Origin: Bacteroides sp.
GTDB taxonomy: Bacteria > Bacteroidota > Bacteroidia > Bacteroidales > Marinifilaceae
DNA: 64,000 bases
Assembly: GCA_021771575.1 (NCBI GenBank)
Contig: JAETOX010000001.1
Span: 84,468 to 148,467 of the forward strand
Direction of reading: 5' to 3'
In this document: positions 1 through 11,464 of the stretch, one piece after another
How positions within the stretch are numbered: the stretch's first letter is position 1
Layout of the letters: every line of letters starts with the position of its first letter
Notes under the pieces: generated by a model
Told to the model about the DNA's origin: nothing
What the model saw: only the letters and a program-made list of their open reading frames with translations
The model's database searches: none
Translations under genes and position numbers: made by a program

Positions 1-421
1 CCAGCTTCGTTGTAGGAGAATACTGTCCTTTCGTCAACCCGTAGATTTCATTGTTGAACAAAAGAATTGTGATATCTACATTCCGCCGGATAGCATGAAT
101 AAAATGGTTACCACCAATAGCCAATGCATCCCCATCTCCGGAAACCTGCAAGATATTCAATTTCCGATTGGCATTCTTTGCACCGGAAGCAATAGCGGCA
201 GCCCGACCGTGAATGGTATGGAAACCATAAGTATTCATATAATAAGGAAAACGGGAAGAACAACCGATTCCGGAAATCACCGCCCAAGACTCTTTTGGAT
301 AACCAAGTTCGGCCATTGCCTTCTGCACGGCACTGATGATACCGTGATCACCGCAACCCGGACACCATCTTACTTCCTGGTCGCTTTTAAAATCTTTCGG
401 AGTATATTTTATTTCGTCCAT
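1..421 (-). CDS. korB: 2-oxoacid:ferredoxin oxidoreductase, beta subunit (partial, 3' end outside window)
   Basis: Only the first 140 codons lie in the window; the gene continues past the left edge. The beta subunit carries thiamine diphosphate and, with KorA, oxidatively decarboxylates a 2-oxoacid (probably 2-oxoglutarate) to the acyl-CoA while reducing ferredoxin in the cytoplasm. The translated start shows the CPGCGDH motif near residue 21, then [11 protein letters not shown], and the [12 protein letters not shown] thiamine-diphosphate/Mg binding segment. The ATG at 421-419 gives [15 protein letters not shown], the normal start of this family. It lies 47 bp behind korA and is surely cotranscribed. 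Specificity for 2-oxoglutarate rather than another 2-oxoacid is assumed from the family. Confidence 0.9.
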   Translation of the reverse strand, partial: MDEIKYTPKDFKSDQEVRWCPGCGDHGIISAVQKAMAELGYPKESWAVISGIGCSSRFPYYMNTYGFHTIHGRAAAIASGAKNANRKLNILQVSGDGDALAIGGNHFIHAIRRNVDITILLFNNEIYGLTKGQYSPTTKL

Positions 422-468
422 AATAAATTTCTCTAATCTTTGATCGTTATTCGGCATAAAGCCACTCA

Positions 469-2310
469 TTATTTCATCAATGCGCTGATCTGTTCTTTCA
501 GTTCAACTACGGTAAACGGCAGACCGGCAACCTTATTTACCTGAGCATAATCGAATTGCGGGAACTTACTCTTCAGGTATTTTGCAAACTGTCCTAAGTT
601 CAGCTCGCATACCACAATTTTCTTAAACCGGGCAAGTACCTCTCCGGTATTTTTCGGCAGCGGATTGATAAAATTGAAATGAGCCAGACTGACATCTTTT
701 CCTTCAGCACGCATTTCCCGTACAGTAGAATATAAATGTCCATAAGTACCTCCCCATCCGACAACCAACACATCTCCGCCTTCCGGATTACCGTATACTT
801 CCTGATCCGGAAGATCGTTTGCAATACGGGCGACTTTTTCTTCGCGTAAATCAGTCATCAACTGGTGGTTTTCCGGTACATAGCTGATATTACCGGTAAT
901 ATTCATTTTCTCCAAACCACCGATGCGATGTTCCAGACCTTTGGTTCCGGGTAATGCCCATGTTCTTACCAAGGTTTCGGGATCCCGGGAATAAGGGTGA
1001 TAATCGTCTCCCTCTTTGGCCACTCTCAGTTTGATCTCCGGCAATTTGCTCATAGAGGGGATCAACCAAGGTTGAGCGCCGTTAGCCAGAAAACCGTCGG
1101 TCAATAAAACCACCGGTGTCATGTGCTCAAGGGCAATCTTACCAGCCATAAAAGCATAATCGAAACAGTTTCCGGAAGTACTGGCAGCAATCACCGGCAT
1201 CGGACATTCACCGTTACGACCATATAAAGCCTGTAATAAATCGGATTGTTCTGTTTTAGTAGGCAAGCCGGTAGAAGGACCTCCCCGTTGTACATCCACA
1301 ATCACCAAAGGTAATTCAGCCATAACAGCCAAACCTGCTGCTTCGGATTTCAGAGCCAATCCCGGACCGGATGTCGTTGTACAGGCAAAATTTCCGGCAT
1401 AACTAGCACCGATAGCCGTACAAATACCTCCGATTTCATCTTCAGCCTGATAAGTCTTAGCGCCCAGATCCCGGCGTAACGCCAGTTCATGTAAGATATC
1501 CGTTGCCGGAGTAATCGGATAAGAACCACAGAACAAAGGTAAACCAGCTTTTTCTGCAACGGCCAGCAATCCCCAAGCCGTAGCTTTATTTCCGGTAATG
1601 GTCCGGTATTTTCCTTTTTCGATTGTAGCAGGAGATACTTTAAAATGCGTTGCCAAAGCATGTACATTCGCTGCATAATTATAACCTGCTCTCAATACTA
1701 ATTTATTAGCAGAAGCGATGGCCGGCTTCTTTCCGAATTTGATATCAAAAAACGATTCTGTATGTTCTACCGATTGTTCGAACATCCAGTAGATCATTCC
1801 CAAAGCAAACATATTTTTACACCGAAGAACCGATTTCTGATCCAGCCCGGTTTCTTTCAATGCCTCTATGGTCAAAGTCGTCACTTTCACTGGTACCACA
1901 TTGTAATCAGCCAATGAACCGTCTTCCAACGGATTAGAAGTATACCCTGCTTTTTCCAGATGTTTTTCTGTGAAAGCATCGACATCCAGAATAATCGTAC
2001 CGGCTTTCTTGGCCCATCTCAGGTTTGCCTTCAAAGCAGCAGGATTCATTGCTACAAGGACATCGGCGTAGTCGCCGGGTGTAGTAACACGCTCTTCTCC
2101 GATATGCACCTGAAAACCGGAAACACCACCTACAGTACCTTGCGGAGCGCGAATTTCAGCTGGATAATCCGGAAATGTCGCTACATCATTTCCAAATAAA
2201 GCAGCGGTATCCGAAAATTGCTGCCCGGTTAATTGCATCCCGTCTCCCGAATCTCCGGAAAAACGGATGACAACATCATGTTTTTCGATAACTTTTGTCT
2301 CTTGACTCAT
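469..2310 (-). CDS. korA: 2-oxoacid:ferredoxin oxidoreductase, alpha subunit (gamma-alpha fusion)
   Basis: 613 aa, the usual length for the fused form. Residues about 10-185 form the gamma domain, with the opening [20 protein letters not shown]. From about residue 215 follows the alpha-type pyrimidine-binding domain, with [16 protein letters not shown] and the [19 protein letters not shown] segment; the C-terminal domain II begins near residue 510 ([16 protein letters not shown]). It partners KorB, 47 bp downstream, in ferredoxin-dependent 2-oxoacid oxidation, part of the reductive or branched TCA route of anaerobic Bacteroidales. A promoter-like element lies about 100 bp upstream. The exact substrate cannot be read from sequence alone. 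Confidence 0.93.
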   Translation of the reverse strand: MSQETKVIEKHDVVIRFSGDSGDGMQLTGQQFSDTAALFGNDVATFPDYPAEIRAPQGTVGGVSGFQVHIGEERVTTPGDYADVLVAMNPAALKANLRWAKKAGTIILDVDAFTEKHLEKAGYTSNPLEDGSLADYNVVPVKVTTLTIEALKETGLDQKSVLRCKNMFALGMIYWMFEQSVEHTESFFDIKFGKKPAIASANKLVLRAGYNYAANVHALATHFKVSPATIEKGKYRTITGNKATAWGLLAVAEKAGLPLFCGSYPITPATDILHELALRRDLGAKTYQAEDEIGGICTAIGASYAGNFACTTTSGPGLALKSEAAGLAVMAELPLVIVDVQRGGPSTGLPTKTEQSDLLQALYGRNGECPMPVIAASTSGNCFDYAFMAGKIALEHMTPVVLLTDGFLANGAQPWLIPSMSKLPEIKLRVAKEGDDYHPYSRDPETLVRTWALPGTKGLEHRIGGLEKMNITGNISYVPENHQLMTDLREEKVARIANDLPDQEVYGNPEGGDVLVVGWGGTYGHLYSTVREMRAEGKDVSLAHFNFINPLPKNTGEVLARFKKIVVCELNLGQFAKYLKSKFPQFDYAQVNKVAGLPFTVVELKEQISALMK

Positions 2311-2412
2311 GATTAAATAATTGTAAATGTAAAAGGGATAATACCACTCTAATTATTTATTTAACTTTTTTATAACACTTCTTGTGCAACATTTTTATGT
2401 TTTAAAACATGG

Positions 2413-2443
2413 TAAAGGTAGCGAATCGTAGATTCTAAACAAG
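2413..2443 (-). promoter_or_regulatory. putative korAB promoter, Bacteroides type
   Basis: Read on the minus strand, CTTG (2443-2440) is followed after 19 bp by TACCTTTA (2420-2413). This resembles the TTTG / TAnnTTTG pair of Bacteroidota housekeeping promoters, with one mismatch in each element. It would give an untranslated leader of about 95 nt before korA. Confidence 0.4.
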
Positions 2444-2750
2444 TTTAAATTGAACATTTTTTCCCTATCACAGAGGATGTTGATTTTCAATGCTTCTGCA
2501 AACGTTTTTGTTCGTTTTCGGAAGTTTGCAAAATAAATTCATTCTAAACAACTTCTAAAAAAACGACATTTTTCCGGAAAAAAGATGCTAACTATAAATG
2601 AATCGGTAACATGGCCTTTCATTTGATAAAGTTTTCCTGATTTCATTTTTTGTTTTTTTTAATATTTCTTGGGGTAGTCTGCTAAATATAAGGCCTTCGG
2701 TTTGACACAAATATGCCCCTTTTTCCGTATGAATCTGAAAAAAGATATCT
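2444..2750. other. rest of the 440-bp divergent intergenic region korA / mscS-like gene
   Basis: No coding potential is convincing here; the antisense open frame at 2588-2980 is a shadow of the channel gene running into AT-rich DNA. A small inverted repeat, TGCAAAC and GTTTGCA, sits near 2500-2535. A TTTG at 2701 followed 21 bp later by TATGAATC could be a weak promoter for the plus-strand gene at 2751, but it is far from consensus. Confidence 0.4.
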
Positions 2751-4247
2751 ATGTATAAGCTGATTTTGATTATATTGATTGCTGTAAGCCTAGGAAGTTG
2801 CCACTCCACCACTCCTGCTGATGAACCTCTGGATCCTGGAAAAGAATTCCTTATTGCACGCAACCAAGTAGGGCCGGTCACCAAAGGAATGACTGTGAAA
2901 CGATTGAAGGCCTTACTGCCGGACGACCGCATGAAGAAAATCACCAGCAGGGCGGAACTTGCTGCCGACCCGATAGACAATTACTATATTTATGACGATA
3001 GTTCGCGTTTATTGCTGATCATAAGTCCCCAACGGAATAACGACGAAACATCGCGTATCAACAAGGTAATCATCAAAGATCCCCGCTTTGCTACTGAATC
3101 CGGAATCGGTTTATCCTCGCAGGTAGGCGAAATCCGGGAAGCTTACCCAGATAGTAAAATCGTACCTGCTATCAACGACATCATATTATACATCCGCGAA
3201 TTAGACGCTAATTTTGAGTTGGATGAACGCAATCTATCTCCGCAAATCTGGAACGATACGACCGGAAATATCCAAATCGACAATATTCCGGGCACGACCA
3301 GCGTAAACGATCTTTCCATTGTTTGGACCTACGGGGCCCGCAACATCACCGATAAACTTTTTTGGAGCGATTTATTTCACCATTTCATCAATTGGGTCGT
3401 CACTCAAGTACCTGCGATCATCATCCTGATCCTGCTTTTATGGGGTCTATTGCGTTTACTCCGTTTTATCGTCAAACGTATCCGCAAAGGAGCTACCGAC
3501 CGCCTTTATAGATCGAACAGAGATGATATTGAAGGACAAAAACGCATCAATACCATTGCCGAAATCATCCATGGAATAGGCCGTATATTTTTGTGGACGA
3601 TCTTTATCCTGATGATTCTCGAAAAATTCAACATCAATATCGCTCCTATTCTGGCCAGTGCCGGTATCGTCGGGCTGGCAGTAGGCTTCGGAGCCCAGGA
3701 ACTGGTCCGGGATTTTATATCGGGATTCTTCATGTTGCTCGAAGATCAAATCCGGGAAGGAGATGTTGCAATCATCAACGGAACAGGTGGTACAGTAGAA
3801 AAAATCGAATTAAGGACCACCACATTACGGGATGCTTCAGGAGTTGTCCATATTTTTCAAAACGGTAAGATCAATACTCTTTCCAATATGACCAAAGAAT
3901 GGTCTGCTATGATTGTGGATATCCGCACTGCTTATAAAGAAGATACGGATCATGTAAATGATGTATTGCAACAAGTGGGAAACGACATGAAAAAAGATCC
4001 TGACTTCGGTCCGAATATTATCGGAATAGAGTATTTAGGAGTGGACCAATTTGCCGACAGTGCCGTTATCCTAAAAGTTAAAATCAGCACCAAAGCCAGC
4101 CAGCAATGGAGTATCAGCCGGGAATACCGCCGTCGGGTAAAAAAAGCGTTCGACAGTAACGGAATCGAAATCCCCTTCCCGCATGTCAGCATATACACCG
4201 GCACTGTAACCAAACCGATGCCTCTGGAAATAGAAAGCAAGGGATAA
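2751..4247 (+). CDS. MscS-family mechanosensitive channel with lipoprotein-like N-terminus
   Basis: 498 aa. MscS-type channels open under membrane tension and release solutes during hypo-osmotic shock. The start has a lipoprotein-type signal (VSLGSC, Cys17), followed by a periplasmic region of about 190 residues with no family I recognise. Membrane segments follow near 218-240 and 272-290, and the pore helix near 296-330 (APILASAGIVGLAVGFGAQ). The beta domain comes after it (GTVEKIELRTTTLRDASGVV), then the mixed C-terminal domain ending about residue 490. It is longer than E. coli MscS (286 aa). A CorA-like gene starts 2 bp after its stop, so the two form an operon. Whether the N-terminal cysteine is truly lipidated is uncertain; a plain signal peptide is the alternative. 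Confidence 0.85.
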   Translation: MYKLILIILIAVSLGSCHSTTPADEPLDPGKEFLIARNQVGPVTKGMTVKRLKALLPDDRMKKITSRAELAADPIDNYYIYDDSSRLLLIISPQRNNDETSRINKVIIKDPRFATESGIGLSSQVGEIREAYPDSKIVPAINDIILYIRELDANFELDERNLSPQIWNDTTGNIQIDNIPGTTSVNDLSIVWTYGARNITDKLFWSDLFHHFINWVVTQVPAIIILILLLWGLLRLLRFIVKRIRKGATDRLYRSNRDDIEGQKRINTIAEIIHGIGRIFLWTIFILMILEKFNINIAPILASAGIVGLAVGFGAQELVRDFISGFFMLLEDQIREGDVAIINGTGGTVEKIELRTTTLRDASGVVHIFQNGKINTLSNMTKEWSAMIVDIRTAYKEDTDHVNDVLQQVGNDMKKDPDFGPNIIGIEYLGVDQFADSAVILKVKISTKASQQWSISREYRRRVKKAFDSNGIEIPFPHVSIYTGTVTKPMPLEIESKG

Positions 4248-4249
4248 AA

Positions 4250-5311
4250 ATGGCTCGCTTTTTAAAAAACAAACAAAAATCCAAAGGAGCGGCCCCCGGT
4301 TCCCTGATCTTTATCGGGCAGCAAAAGATGGAGAAAAGTGATATCCGCATTACCTTATATAATACAGACTTTATCAAAGAAGAAACACCAAAATCAGCAG
4401 ACCACCTCGAAGAATATCTCTCAGCAGACCATATTGCTTGGATTTCTTTATGCGGTCTGCATGATACACCATTGATCGGGCAAATCGGCATAAAATTCGA
4501 AATCAGTACATTAATCCTCGAAGATATCCTGAATACCGACGAACGGCCGAAATTTATAGAAGACGACCATCACCTTGTTGTCATTCTGAAATCCTTGAAT
4601 TTCAAACCGGAATTCCGGAAAGTACAAATCGACCAAATCTCTCTGATTGTCGGAAAAAACTATTTGATTTCAATACAAGAAACCGAAGTCAATTATTTCG
4701 AAGATGTCGTCAAAAGATTATATGCCGGGCAGGGAAAAATCAGGAGTCTCCCTCCCGATTATCTGTGTTATACCCTAATCGATACTCTGGTCGATAATTA
4801 TATCCTGAATATCGAAAAACTGGGAACAGTAATTGAAGAACAAGAAAAAGAACTTCTCGTTACCAACAAAAAAATCATCGGAAATATCTACCATTATAAA
4901 ACCGAACTATCTTATATCCGCAAAAATATCCGTCCGGTGAAGGAACTGATGACCCATTTCGTCACGTCAGATTCCGAACTGATCAACGACCGGACTTACA
5001 GTTACCTGCGCGATTTACAAGGTTTGGTTACACAAGCACTCGAAGCTCTCGAAATTTATTACACGATGATTTCTGACCAACAAAACAGCTACAATGCCAA
5101 TATTAGCAATAATGTCAACGATGTCATGAAAGTGCTGACGATTTTCTCCACAATTTTTATCCCGCTTACTTTTATTGTCGGGGTCTATGGCATGAATTTC
5201 GAATACATACCCGCCCTAAGACACCATTACGGCTATTTTTTCCTCTGGGGGATCATGGCTGTTATCGTGACTATAATGCTCATCTTTTTTAAACGGAAAA
5301 AATGGTTATAA
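4250..5311 (+). CDS. corA: CorA-type magnesium/cobalt transporter
   Basis: 353 aa, the normal length. CorA is a pentameric inner-membrane channel for Mg2+ (also Co2+/Ni2+). The large cytoplasmic domain (residues 1-290) includes LILEDILNTDERPKFIEDD and the helical stalk near 215-280. The two C-terminal membrane helices are at about 295-313 and 328-346, and the signature loop YGMNFE is at 312-317. The C-terminus is basic (FKRKKWL). The extra N-terminal stretch MARFLKNKQKSKG is basic and could be partly untranslated: a second ATG lies at 4328 (MEKSDIRITLY). The start at 4250 is preferred only because it sits 2 bp after the upstream stop. Pairing with an MscS-like gene suggests a shared ion or osmotic role. 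Confidence 0.88.
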   Translation: MARFLKNKQKSKGAAPGSLIFIGQQKMEKSDIRITLYNTDFIKEETPKSADHLEEYLSADHIAWISLCGLHDTPLIGQIGIKFEISTLILEDILNTDERPKFIEDDHHLVVILKSLNFKPEFRKVQIDQISLIVGKNYLISIQETEVNYFEDVVKRLYAGQGKIRSLPPDYLCYTLIDTLVDNYILNIEKLGTVIEEQEKELLVTNKKIIGNIYHYKTELSYIRKNIRPVKELMTHFVTSDSELINDRTYSYLRDLQGLVTQALEALEIYYTMISDQQNSYNANISNNVNDVMKVLTIFSTIFIPLTFIVGVYGMNFEYIPALRHHYGYFFLWGIMAVIVTIMLIFFKRKKWL

Positions 5312-5345
5312 AAATAATACTTATTTAACCCATAATGGCAAAATA

Positions 5346-5405
5346 GCCGAAAGGGACAAAAGATCCGAAATTTTTCGATTCGTGGACCGTTTTGACTCTT
5401 TCGAC
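5346..5405. repeat. imperfect inverted repeat between convergent corA and eno
   Basis: Left arm 5346-5366 (begins GCCGAAAGGGACAAAA) pairs imperfectly with right arm 5384-5405 (its complement begins GTCGAAAGAGTCAAAA). A small internal hairpin, CGAAATTTTTCG, lies at the tip. It sits between two convergent genes and may act as a bidirectional terminator, although no long T-run follows. The wording resembles the hairpin at 16925-16965 in the ribosomal operon. Confidence 0.6.
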
Positions 5406-5432
5406 TAAATTAGAGTGGCCTAAACAATAAAC

Positions 5433-7162
<1,730 letters not shown>

Positions 7163-7200
7163 AAACACAAAAGCGGACCTTTAAGATCCGCTTTTTTTAT
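7163..7200 (-). terminator. terminator of the ribosomal superoperon
   Basis: AAAAGCGGA (7169-7177) and TCCGCTTTT (7187-7195) pair around a short loop. On the minus strand the stem is followed by TGTG and a run of nine T. The mirrored T-run on the plus strand would allow it to work both ways. It lies just after the rplQ stop, so it ends the long operon that starts at rpsL. Confidence 0.85.
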
Positions 7201-7216
7201 CTGAAACCCTCGGGGA

Positions 7217-7705
7217 TCATTCAGCTTTCGGAGCTTCTTCCACTACCGTTGCTTCGGTCGTTTCGGCAGCAGCTTTCTTAGCGCCAGAAGAACGACGACG
7301 ACGGGTTGTGGTTTTCTTCACTTCCTGTTTTACTTCAGTATAAGTAGCATTGAAATCTACCAGTTCGATAATACAAGTTTCTGCATTATCACCCAGACGA
7401 TTACCAGTACGCAAGATACGGGTATATCCACCGGGACGGTTTACAATTTTCGGAGCTACTTCACGGAAAAGTTCGGTCACGGCCTCTTTTTGTCCCAGAT
7501 AGCTGAATACTACACGACGAGAATTGAGGTTATCGTTCTTACTTTTAGTAATCAAGGGCTCGACATAAATTTTGAGCGCTTTAGCTTTAGGCACTGTTGT
7601 CGCGATCCGTTTGTGCAGGATCAAAGAAGCAGCCATATTCGAAAGCATTGCCTTGCGATGTGCAGAGGTACGGCTCAGGTGATTAAATTTCTTCTTATGG
7701 TTCAT
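7217..7705 (-). CDS. rplQ: 50S ribosomal protein L17
   Basis: 162 aa. Residues 1-115 are the L17 core ([21 protein letters not shown] at the start). L17 is a large-subunit protein near the peptide exit tunnel. The tail from about residue 122 is low-complexity, first basic ([15 protein letters not shown]) and then alanine- and glutamate-rich; such extended tails are usual in Bacteroidota. It is the last gene of the alpha operon, 4 bp after rpoA, and is followed by a terminator. Confidence 0.97.
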   Translation of the reverse strand: MNHKKKFNHLSRTSAHRKAMLSNMAASLILHKRIATTVPKAKALKIYVEPLITKSKNDNLNSRRVVFSYLGQKEAVTELFREVAPKIVNRPGGYTRILRTGNRLGDNAETCIIELVDFNATYTEVKQEVKKTTTRRRRSSGAKKAAAETTEATVVEEAPKAE

Positions 7706-7709
7706 GATG

Positions 7710-8702
7710 TTATTCCTTATCTAATTTATACTTAGAAACATCCATACCGAATTCGAGGTTGTTGTTTTCCAACAGAGCTTCCAGCTCAGTGAGCGACTTC
7801 TTACCAAAGTTGCGAAATTTGAGCAGATCGTTTTTGTTGAAACGGCACAACTCTCCGAGTGTTTCTACTTCAGCAGCTTTCAGACAATTGAGGGCGCGTA
7901 CCGACAGATCCATATCAACCAGTTTGGTCTTCAGGAGCTGACGCATGTGCAACACTTCTTCGTCGAATTCTTCATTACCGTATTTATCTTCCGATTCAAG
8001 TGAAATCTTTTCATCGGAGAATAACATAAAGTGATGAATTAGAATTTTAGCAGCCTCTTTCAAAGCATCGGTAGGAGCGATAGAACCATCGGTTTCGATT
8101 TCAAACAACAATCTTTCGTAGTCGGTTTTTCCTTCAACCCGATAGTTCTCTATTTCATATTTTACATTCCTAACCGGAGTATAAATGGCATCAATAGGGA
8201 TAAATCCCGCTTCAGCTTCAGCCGGCATATTTTCAGTGCTGGGCACATAGCCACGACCTTTCTGAATCGTGATTTCCATCTGAAAATTCACAGACGGATC
8301 CATGTGACAAATAACGAGATCCGTATTGAGCACTTCAAAACCCGTGAGGAACCGATTGATATCCCCTGCCTTAAAAGCTTCCTGACCGTCGATCAGAACC
8401 GTCAGCTTCTCATCCTCTACATCTTCCACTTTACGTTTAAACCGAACTTGTTTCAGATTCAGGATCATCTCGGTAACATCCTCGATCACCCCAGGGATGG
8501 TGGCAAACTCATGTTCTACACCATGTATTTTGATGCCGGTAATCGCGAAGCCTTCCAATGAAGACAATAGGATGCGCCGCAACGGATTACCAATAGTGAT
8601 ACCGTAACCTGGCTCGAGCGGACGAAATTCGAATTTTCCGAATTTGTCAGTAGATTCGAGCATGATTACTTTGTCCGGTTTCTGGAAAGCTAATATTGCC
8701 AT
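7710..8702 (-). CDS. rpoA: DNA-directed RNA polymerase alpha subunit
   Basis: 330 aa, full length. The N-terminal domain (residues 1-230) dimerises and starts assembly of the polymerase; [22 protein letters not shown] near residue 41 is the characteristic segment. The C-terminal domain (about 255-320) binds DNA and activators, with [20 protein letters not shown] and [16 protein letters not shown] helix-hairpin-helix features. It sits between rpsD and rplQ, as in most bacteria. Confidence 0.98.
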   Translation of the reverse strand: MAILAFQKPDKVIMLESTDKFGKFEFRPLEPGYGITIGNPLRRILLSSLEGFAITGIKIHGVEHEFATIPGVIEDVTEMILNLKQVRFKRKVEDVEDEKLTVLIDGQEAFKAGDINRFLTGFEVLNTDLVICHMDPSVNFQMEITIQKGRGYVPSTENMPAEAEAGFIPIDAIYTPVRNVKYEIENYRVEGKTDYERLLFEIETDGSIAPTDALKEAAKILIHHFMLFSDEKISLESEDKYGNEEFDEEVLHMRQLLKTKLVDMDLSVRALNCLKAAEVETLGELCRFNKNDLLKFRNFGKKSLTELEALLENNNLEFGMDVSKYKLDKE

Positions 8703-8718
8703 AAATATCTTTAATTTT

Positions 8719-9327
8719 TTACTTAGAATACAATTCTACGATTAACTGTTCTTTGATGTTCTCCGGAATATCGCTTCTTTCCGGCACGTTCAACAGTTTT
8801 CCGCTCATGGAAGCTGCGTCCCATTCTAACCAGGAATATTTGCTGACCCGGTTGCTGCGTAAACTATCGGCTACTACTTCCAGCGCTTTTGATTTTTCAC
8901 GTACAGCAATGATATCTCCGGCTTTAACAGCAGCAGAAGGAATGTTACAGATACCACCGTTCAATGTGATATGACGATGAGAAACTAACTGACGGGCAGC
9001 CGCACGCGTAGGAGCAATTCCTAAACGGTATACGACATTGTCCAGACGGCATTCGAGCATTTGCAACAATACTTCACCGGTTACTCCTCCCCCCCGTTCT
9101 GCTTTCTCAAACAGGTTGCGGAATTGTTTTTCAAGCAAACCGTAAGTGTATTTTGCTTTTTGTTTTTCTTTCAACTGAACACCATATTCAGAGATTTTTC
9201 TACGACGACGAGCCAAGCCGTGCTGTCCAGACGGATAATTTCTCCGTTCCAGTGCTTTATCCGGTCCGTAAATGGGCTCACCGAACTTTCTTGCTATTTT
9301 AGACTTAGGTCCTGTATATCTAGCCAT
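8719..9327 (-). CDS. rpsD: 30S ribosomal protein S4
   Basis: 202 aa. S4 nucleates assembly of the small-subunit body and lines the mRNA entry channel. [21 protein letters not shown] opens the protein, and the S4 RNA-binding domain spans about 92-155 ([27 protein letters not shown]). No zinc-binding cysteines are seen in the N-terminal region, so it is the C-minus type. It follows rpsK after an unusual 106-bp spacer with tandem repeats. Confidence 0.97.
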   Translation of the reverse strand: MARYTGPKSKIARKFGEPIYGPDKALERRNYPSGQHGLARRRRKISEYGVQLKEKQKAKYTYGLLEKQFRNLFEKAERGGGVTGEVLLQMLECRLDNVVYRLGIAPTRAAARQLVSHRHITLNGGICNIPSAAVKAGDIIAVREKSKALEVVADSLRSNRVSKYSWLEWDAASMSGKLLNVPERSDIPENIKEQLIVELYSK

Positions 9328-9336
9328 TTTTTTAAA

Positions 9337-9421
9337 TTTTTGATTTCAGATTTTTGATTTCAGATTTTCTTCCGATTTCCGACCTTCTTCGGACATCGTA
9401 AATCCTTCATCCTAAATCTTA
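9337..9421. repeat. tandem and inverted repeats in the rpsK-rpsD spacer
   Basis: The 14-bp word TTTTTGATTTCAGA occurs twice head to tail (9337-9350 and 9351-9364). A diverged, inverted version lies at 9397-9421 (complement begins AAGATTTAGGATGAAGGATT), and a TCCGA/TCGGA hairpin lies between (9371-9375, 9389-9393). The whole could fold into an imperfect stem-loop in the mRNA. Confidence 0.65.
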
Positions 9422-9433
9422 CACGTTCATGAA

Positions 9434-9826
9434 TTAAACTCTTCTACGTTTCGGAGGCCGGCAACCATTGTGAGGAAGCGGAGTAACATCCACGATTTCT
9501 GCCACTTCAATGCCGCTGGCATGAATGGCGCGGATAGCTGACTCCCGACCGTTACCCGGGCCGGAAACATATACCTTTGCTTTTCTCATTCCGAGGTCGA
9601 ATGCTACTTTGGAGCAATCGGCTGCTGCCATCTGGGCTGCATACGGAGTGTTCTTTTTAGATCCTCTGAATCCCATCTTACCAGCCGAAGACCAGGATAT
9701 CACCTGACCGCTATTGTTCGTCAGGGAGATGATGATGTTGTTAAATGAGGAATGAACGTGTGCTTGTCCCACGGCTTCTACTTTAACCAGCCGCTTCTTG
9801 TTACTTGATGTAGACTTCTTTGCCAT
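9434..9826 (-). CDS. rpsK: 30S ribosomal protein S11
   Basis: 130 aa. S11 forms the platform of the small subunit near the E site. The body has [21 protein letters not shown] near residue 22 and the conserved ending [18 protein letters not shown]. It starts 12 bp after rpsM, in the standard alpha-operon order. Confidence 0.98.
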   Translation of the reverse strand: MAKKSTSSNKKRLVKVEAVGQAHVHSSFNNIIISLTNNSGQVISWSSAGKMGFRGSKKNTPYAAQMAAADCSKVAFDLGMRKAKVYVSGPGNGRESAIRAIHASGIEVAEIVDVTPLPHNGCRPPKRRRV

Positions 9827-9838
9827 AATTCAACTCAA

Positions 9839-10216
9839 TTATTTAGTTGCTTTTTTCTTATTAGCAACAGTTTTCTTCTTACCCTTACGTGTACGGGCAT
9901 TGTTCTTAGTGCTCTGTCCTCTGACAGGCAGCCCTAAACGGTGACGGATGCCACGATAGCAACCGATATCCATCAGTCGTTTGATGTTCATCTGAACACT
10001 TGATCTCAGCTCACCTTCGACTTTGTACTCCGCTCCAATGATCCGTCGTACAGCCCCGAGCTGGTCGTCGTTCCAGTCTTTCACCTTCAGGTCATAATCG
10101 ATGCCGGCTTCGCTCAGGATAGCACGGGCACTACTTCTACCTATACCATAGATATAGGTCAAGGCTATTTCTCCTCTTTTGTTTGAGGGTAAATCTACAC
10201 CTACGATTCTTGCCAT
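9839..10216 (-). CDS. rpsM: 30S ribosomal protein S13
   Basis: 125 aa. S13 sits in the head of the small subunit and contacts the P-site tRNA and the large subunit. It opens [21 protein letters not shown] and has [16 protein letters not shown] near 25-40 (helix-hairpin-helix), then the basic tail [23 protein letters not shown]. It follows rpmJ by 29 bp. Confidence 0.98.
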   Translation of the reverse strand: MARIVGVDLPSNKRGEIALTYIYGIGRSSARAILSEAGIDYDLKVKDWNDDQLGAVRRIIGAEYKVEGELRSSVQMNIKRLMDIGCYRGIRHRLGLPVRGQSTKNNARTRKGKKKTVANKKKATK

Positions 10217-10245
10217 AAATCTTTTTAATTTAACTAGATTAATGA

Positions 10246-10362
10246 TTAACCCTGCCGCATTTTAAACTTGGGGTTCTTTTTGTTAATGACGTACAAAACG
10301 CCTTTTCTTCTTACAATCTTGCAATCGTCATTACGCTTCTTGATTGACGCTTTTACCTTCAT
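10246..10362 (-). CDS. rpmJ: 50S ribosomal protein L36 (zinc-free form)
   Basis: 38 codons, read as [20 protein letters not shown] followed by [19 protein letters not shown]36 is the smallest large-subunit protein. The zinc-binding form has a Cys-x2-Cys pair, a third Cys and a His. Here only one cysteine of the pair remains (position 14) and the third Cys and the His positions are Asn and Phe-like, so it is the zinc-independent type. It lies between infA and rpsM, its standard place, and its ATG at 10362 is the only sensible start. Confidence 0.95.
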   Translation of the reverse strand: MKVKASIKKRNDDCKIVRRKGVLYVINKKNPKFKMRQG

Positions 10363-10383
10363 GGTTCTTACTTTTATTGATTA

Positions 10384-10438
10384 AATGTGCTAATGTGCTA
10401 ATGTATTGGTACATTCACATATCAGTACATTGGTACAT
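10384..10438. repeat. 8-bp tandem repeat and inverted repeat in the infA-rpmJ spacer
   Basis: AATGTGCT repeats twice (10384-10391, 10392-10399), followed by AATGTATTGGTACATT. An inverted, diverged copy, AGTACATTGGTACAT, runs at 10424-10438 into the infA stop codon. The arms TAATGT...GGTACAT can pair to a stem-loop of about 18 bp with mismatches. Confidence 0.6.
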
Positions 10439-10659
10439 TAATTCTTGTATCTGAATGTAATCCGTCCTTTGGTCAAATCGTAGGGAGACATATCTACCCG
10501 TACTCTGTCACCCGGAAGGATTTTAATATAGTGCATACGCATTTTCCCGGAAATATGAGCAGTGATCACATGCCCATTTTCCAATTCCACCCTAAACATC
10601 GCATTCGACAATGCTTCTGTTATCACTCCATCTTGCTCTATTGACGGCTGTTTTGCCAT
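10438..10659 (-). CDS. infA: translation initiation factor IF-1
   Basis: 73 aa, normal for IF-1. It binds the A site of the 30S subunit during initiation. The OB-fold is evident: [20 protein letters not shown], then [20 protein letters not shown] and [20 protein letters not shown]. It starts 10 bp after map, in the standard secY-map-infA-rpmJ order. Confidence 0.98.
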   Translation of the reverse strand: MAKQPSIEQDGVITEALSNAMFRVELENGHVITAHISGKMRMHYIKILPGDRVRVDMSPYDLTKGRITFRYKN

Positions 10660-10669
10660 AAAAATTTAT

Positions 10670-11446
10670 TTATTTCTCCAGTTCTTTTTCAACATATTCA
10701 AAGGTCGACAGTATATCTGCCTGATGCTTACCGACAACCACCGTATGCTCGAAATGAGCAGCCGGTTTCTTATCCCTAGTGCGAATGGTCCAACCGTCAG
10801 CTTCCTGAAAAATATGCCGTTTCCCCATATTGATCATCGGCTCGATAGCTATTACCATTCCTTCCCTAAGCTTCACTCCTTGTCCCTGACGTCCGTAATT
10901 CGGCACTTGAGGCTCTTCATGCAAATCGCGACCGACACCGTGGCCTACCATTTCCCTTACCACAGCATAGCCTTCTGCTTCACAGTATGTCTGCACAGCA
11001 TGACCAATATCTCCGATCCGCAAGCCAGCTACGGCTTTTTCAATACCTTTATAAAGACTTTCCCGGGTCACCCGCAACAATTTGCGAACTTCTTCATCCA
11101 CTTCCCCAACTTCGAAGGTATAGGCACTGTCTCCATAGAAACCGTTCTTGAAAGTTCCGCAATCCACCGAAACGATATCCCCTTCCTTCAAAATACAATC
11201 AGCAGAGGGAATTCCGTGTACAACAACATCGTTCACAGAAATACATAAGGAATTCGGAAAACCGCCATAACCAAGGAAACCGGGTTCTGCACCGTGTGCC
11301 CGAATAAATTCTTCTGCAATACGATCGAGCTCTAATGTAGAAATCCCCGGACGGATGTGCTTGGCCACCTCGCCCAGAGTCATTCCCACCAATTGATTAC
11401 TTTCCCTTAGCAGTTCAATTTCTTCTCCGGTCTTTACAAAAATCAT
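10670..11446 (-). CDS. map: methionine aminopeptidase, type I
   Basis: 258 aa. It removes the N-terminal methionine from new proteins in the cytoplasm and uses two divalent metals. The pita-bread fold is recognisable: FLGYGGFPNSLCISVNDVVVHG near residue 57, DIVSVDCGTFKNGFYGDSAYTF near 90 (two Asp ligands), MVGHGVGRDLHEEPQVPNYG near 165 (His ligand) and EGMVIAIEPM near 195 (Glu ligand). There is no N-terminal extension. It lies downstream of secY after a 158-bp spacer rich in repeated words. Confidence 0.97.
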   Translation of the reverse strand: MIFVKTGEEIELLRESNQLVGMTLGEVAKHIRPGISTLELDRIAEEFIRAHGAEPGFLGYGGFPNSLCISVNDVVVHGIPSADCILKEGDIVSVDCGTFKNGFYGDSAYTFEVGEVDEEVRKLLRVTRESLYKGIEKAVAGLRIGDIGHAVQTYCEAEGYAVVREMVGHGVGRDLHEEPQVPNYGRQGQGVKLREGMVIAIEPMINMGKRHIFQEADGWTIRTRDKKPAAHFEHTVVVGKHQADILSTFEYVEKELEK

Positions 11447-11464
11447 GCCGCAAAATTACAAAAT

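Noticed and set aside
95..436. Plus-strand open frame of 113 codons at the left edge
   Set aside because: It is antisense to korB, whose motifs ([18 protein letters not shown]) are clear on the minus strand.
2502..2535. TGCAAAC/GTTTGCA hairpin as a korA regulatory element
   Set aside because: The stem is only 7 bp with a long loop and is upstream of the likely promoter; chance is likely in AT-rich DNA.
10562..11248. Plus-strand open frame of 228 codons
   Set aside because: It is a shadow of infA and map; its translation has no recognisable domain.
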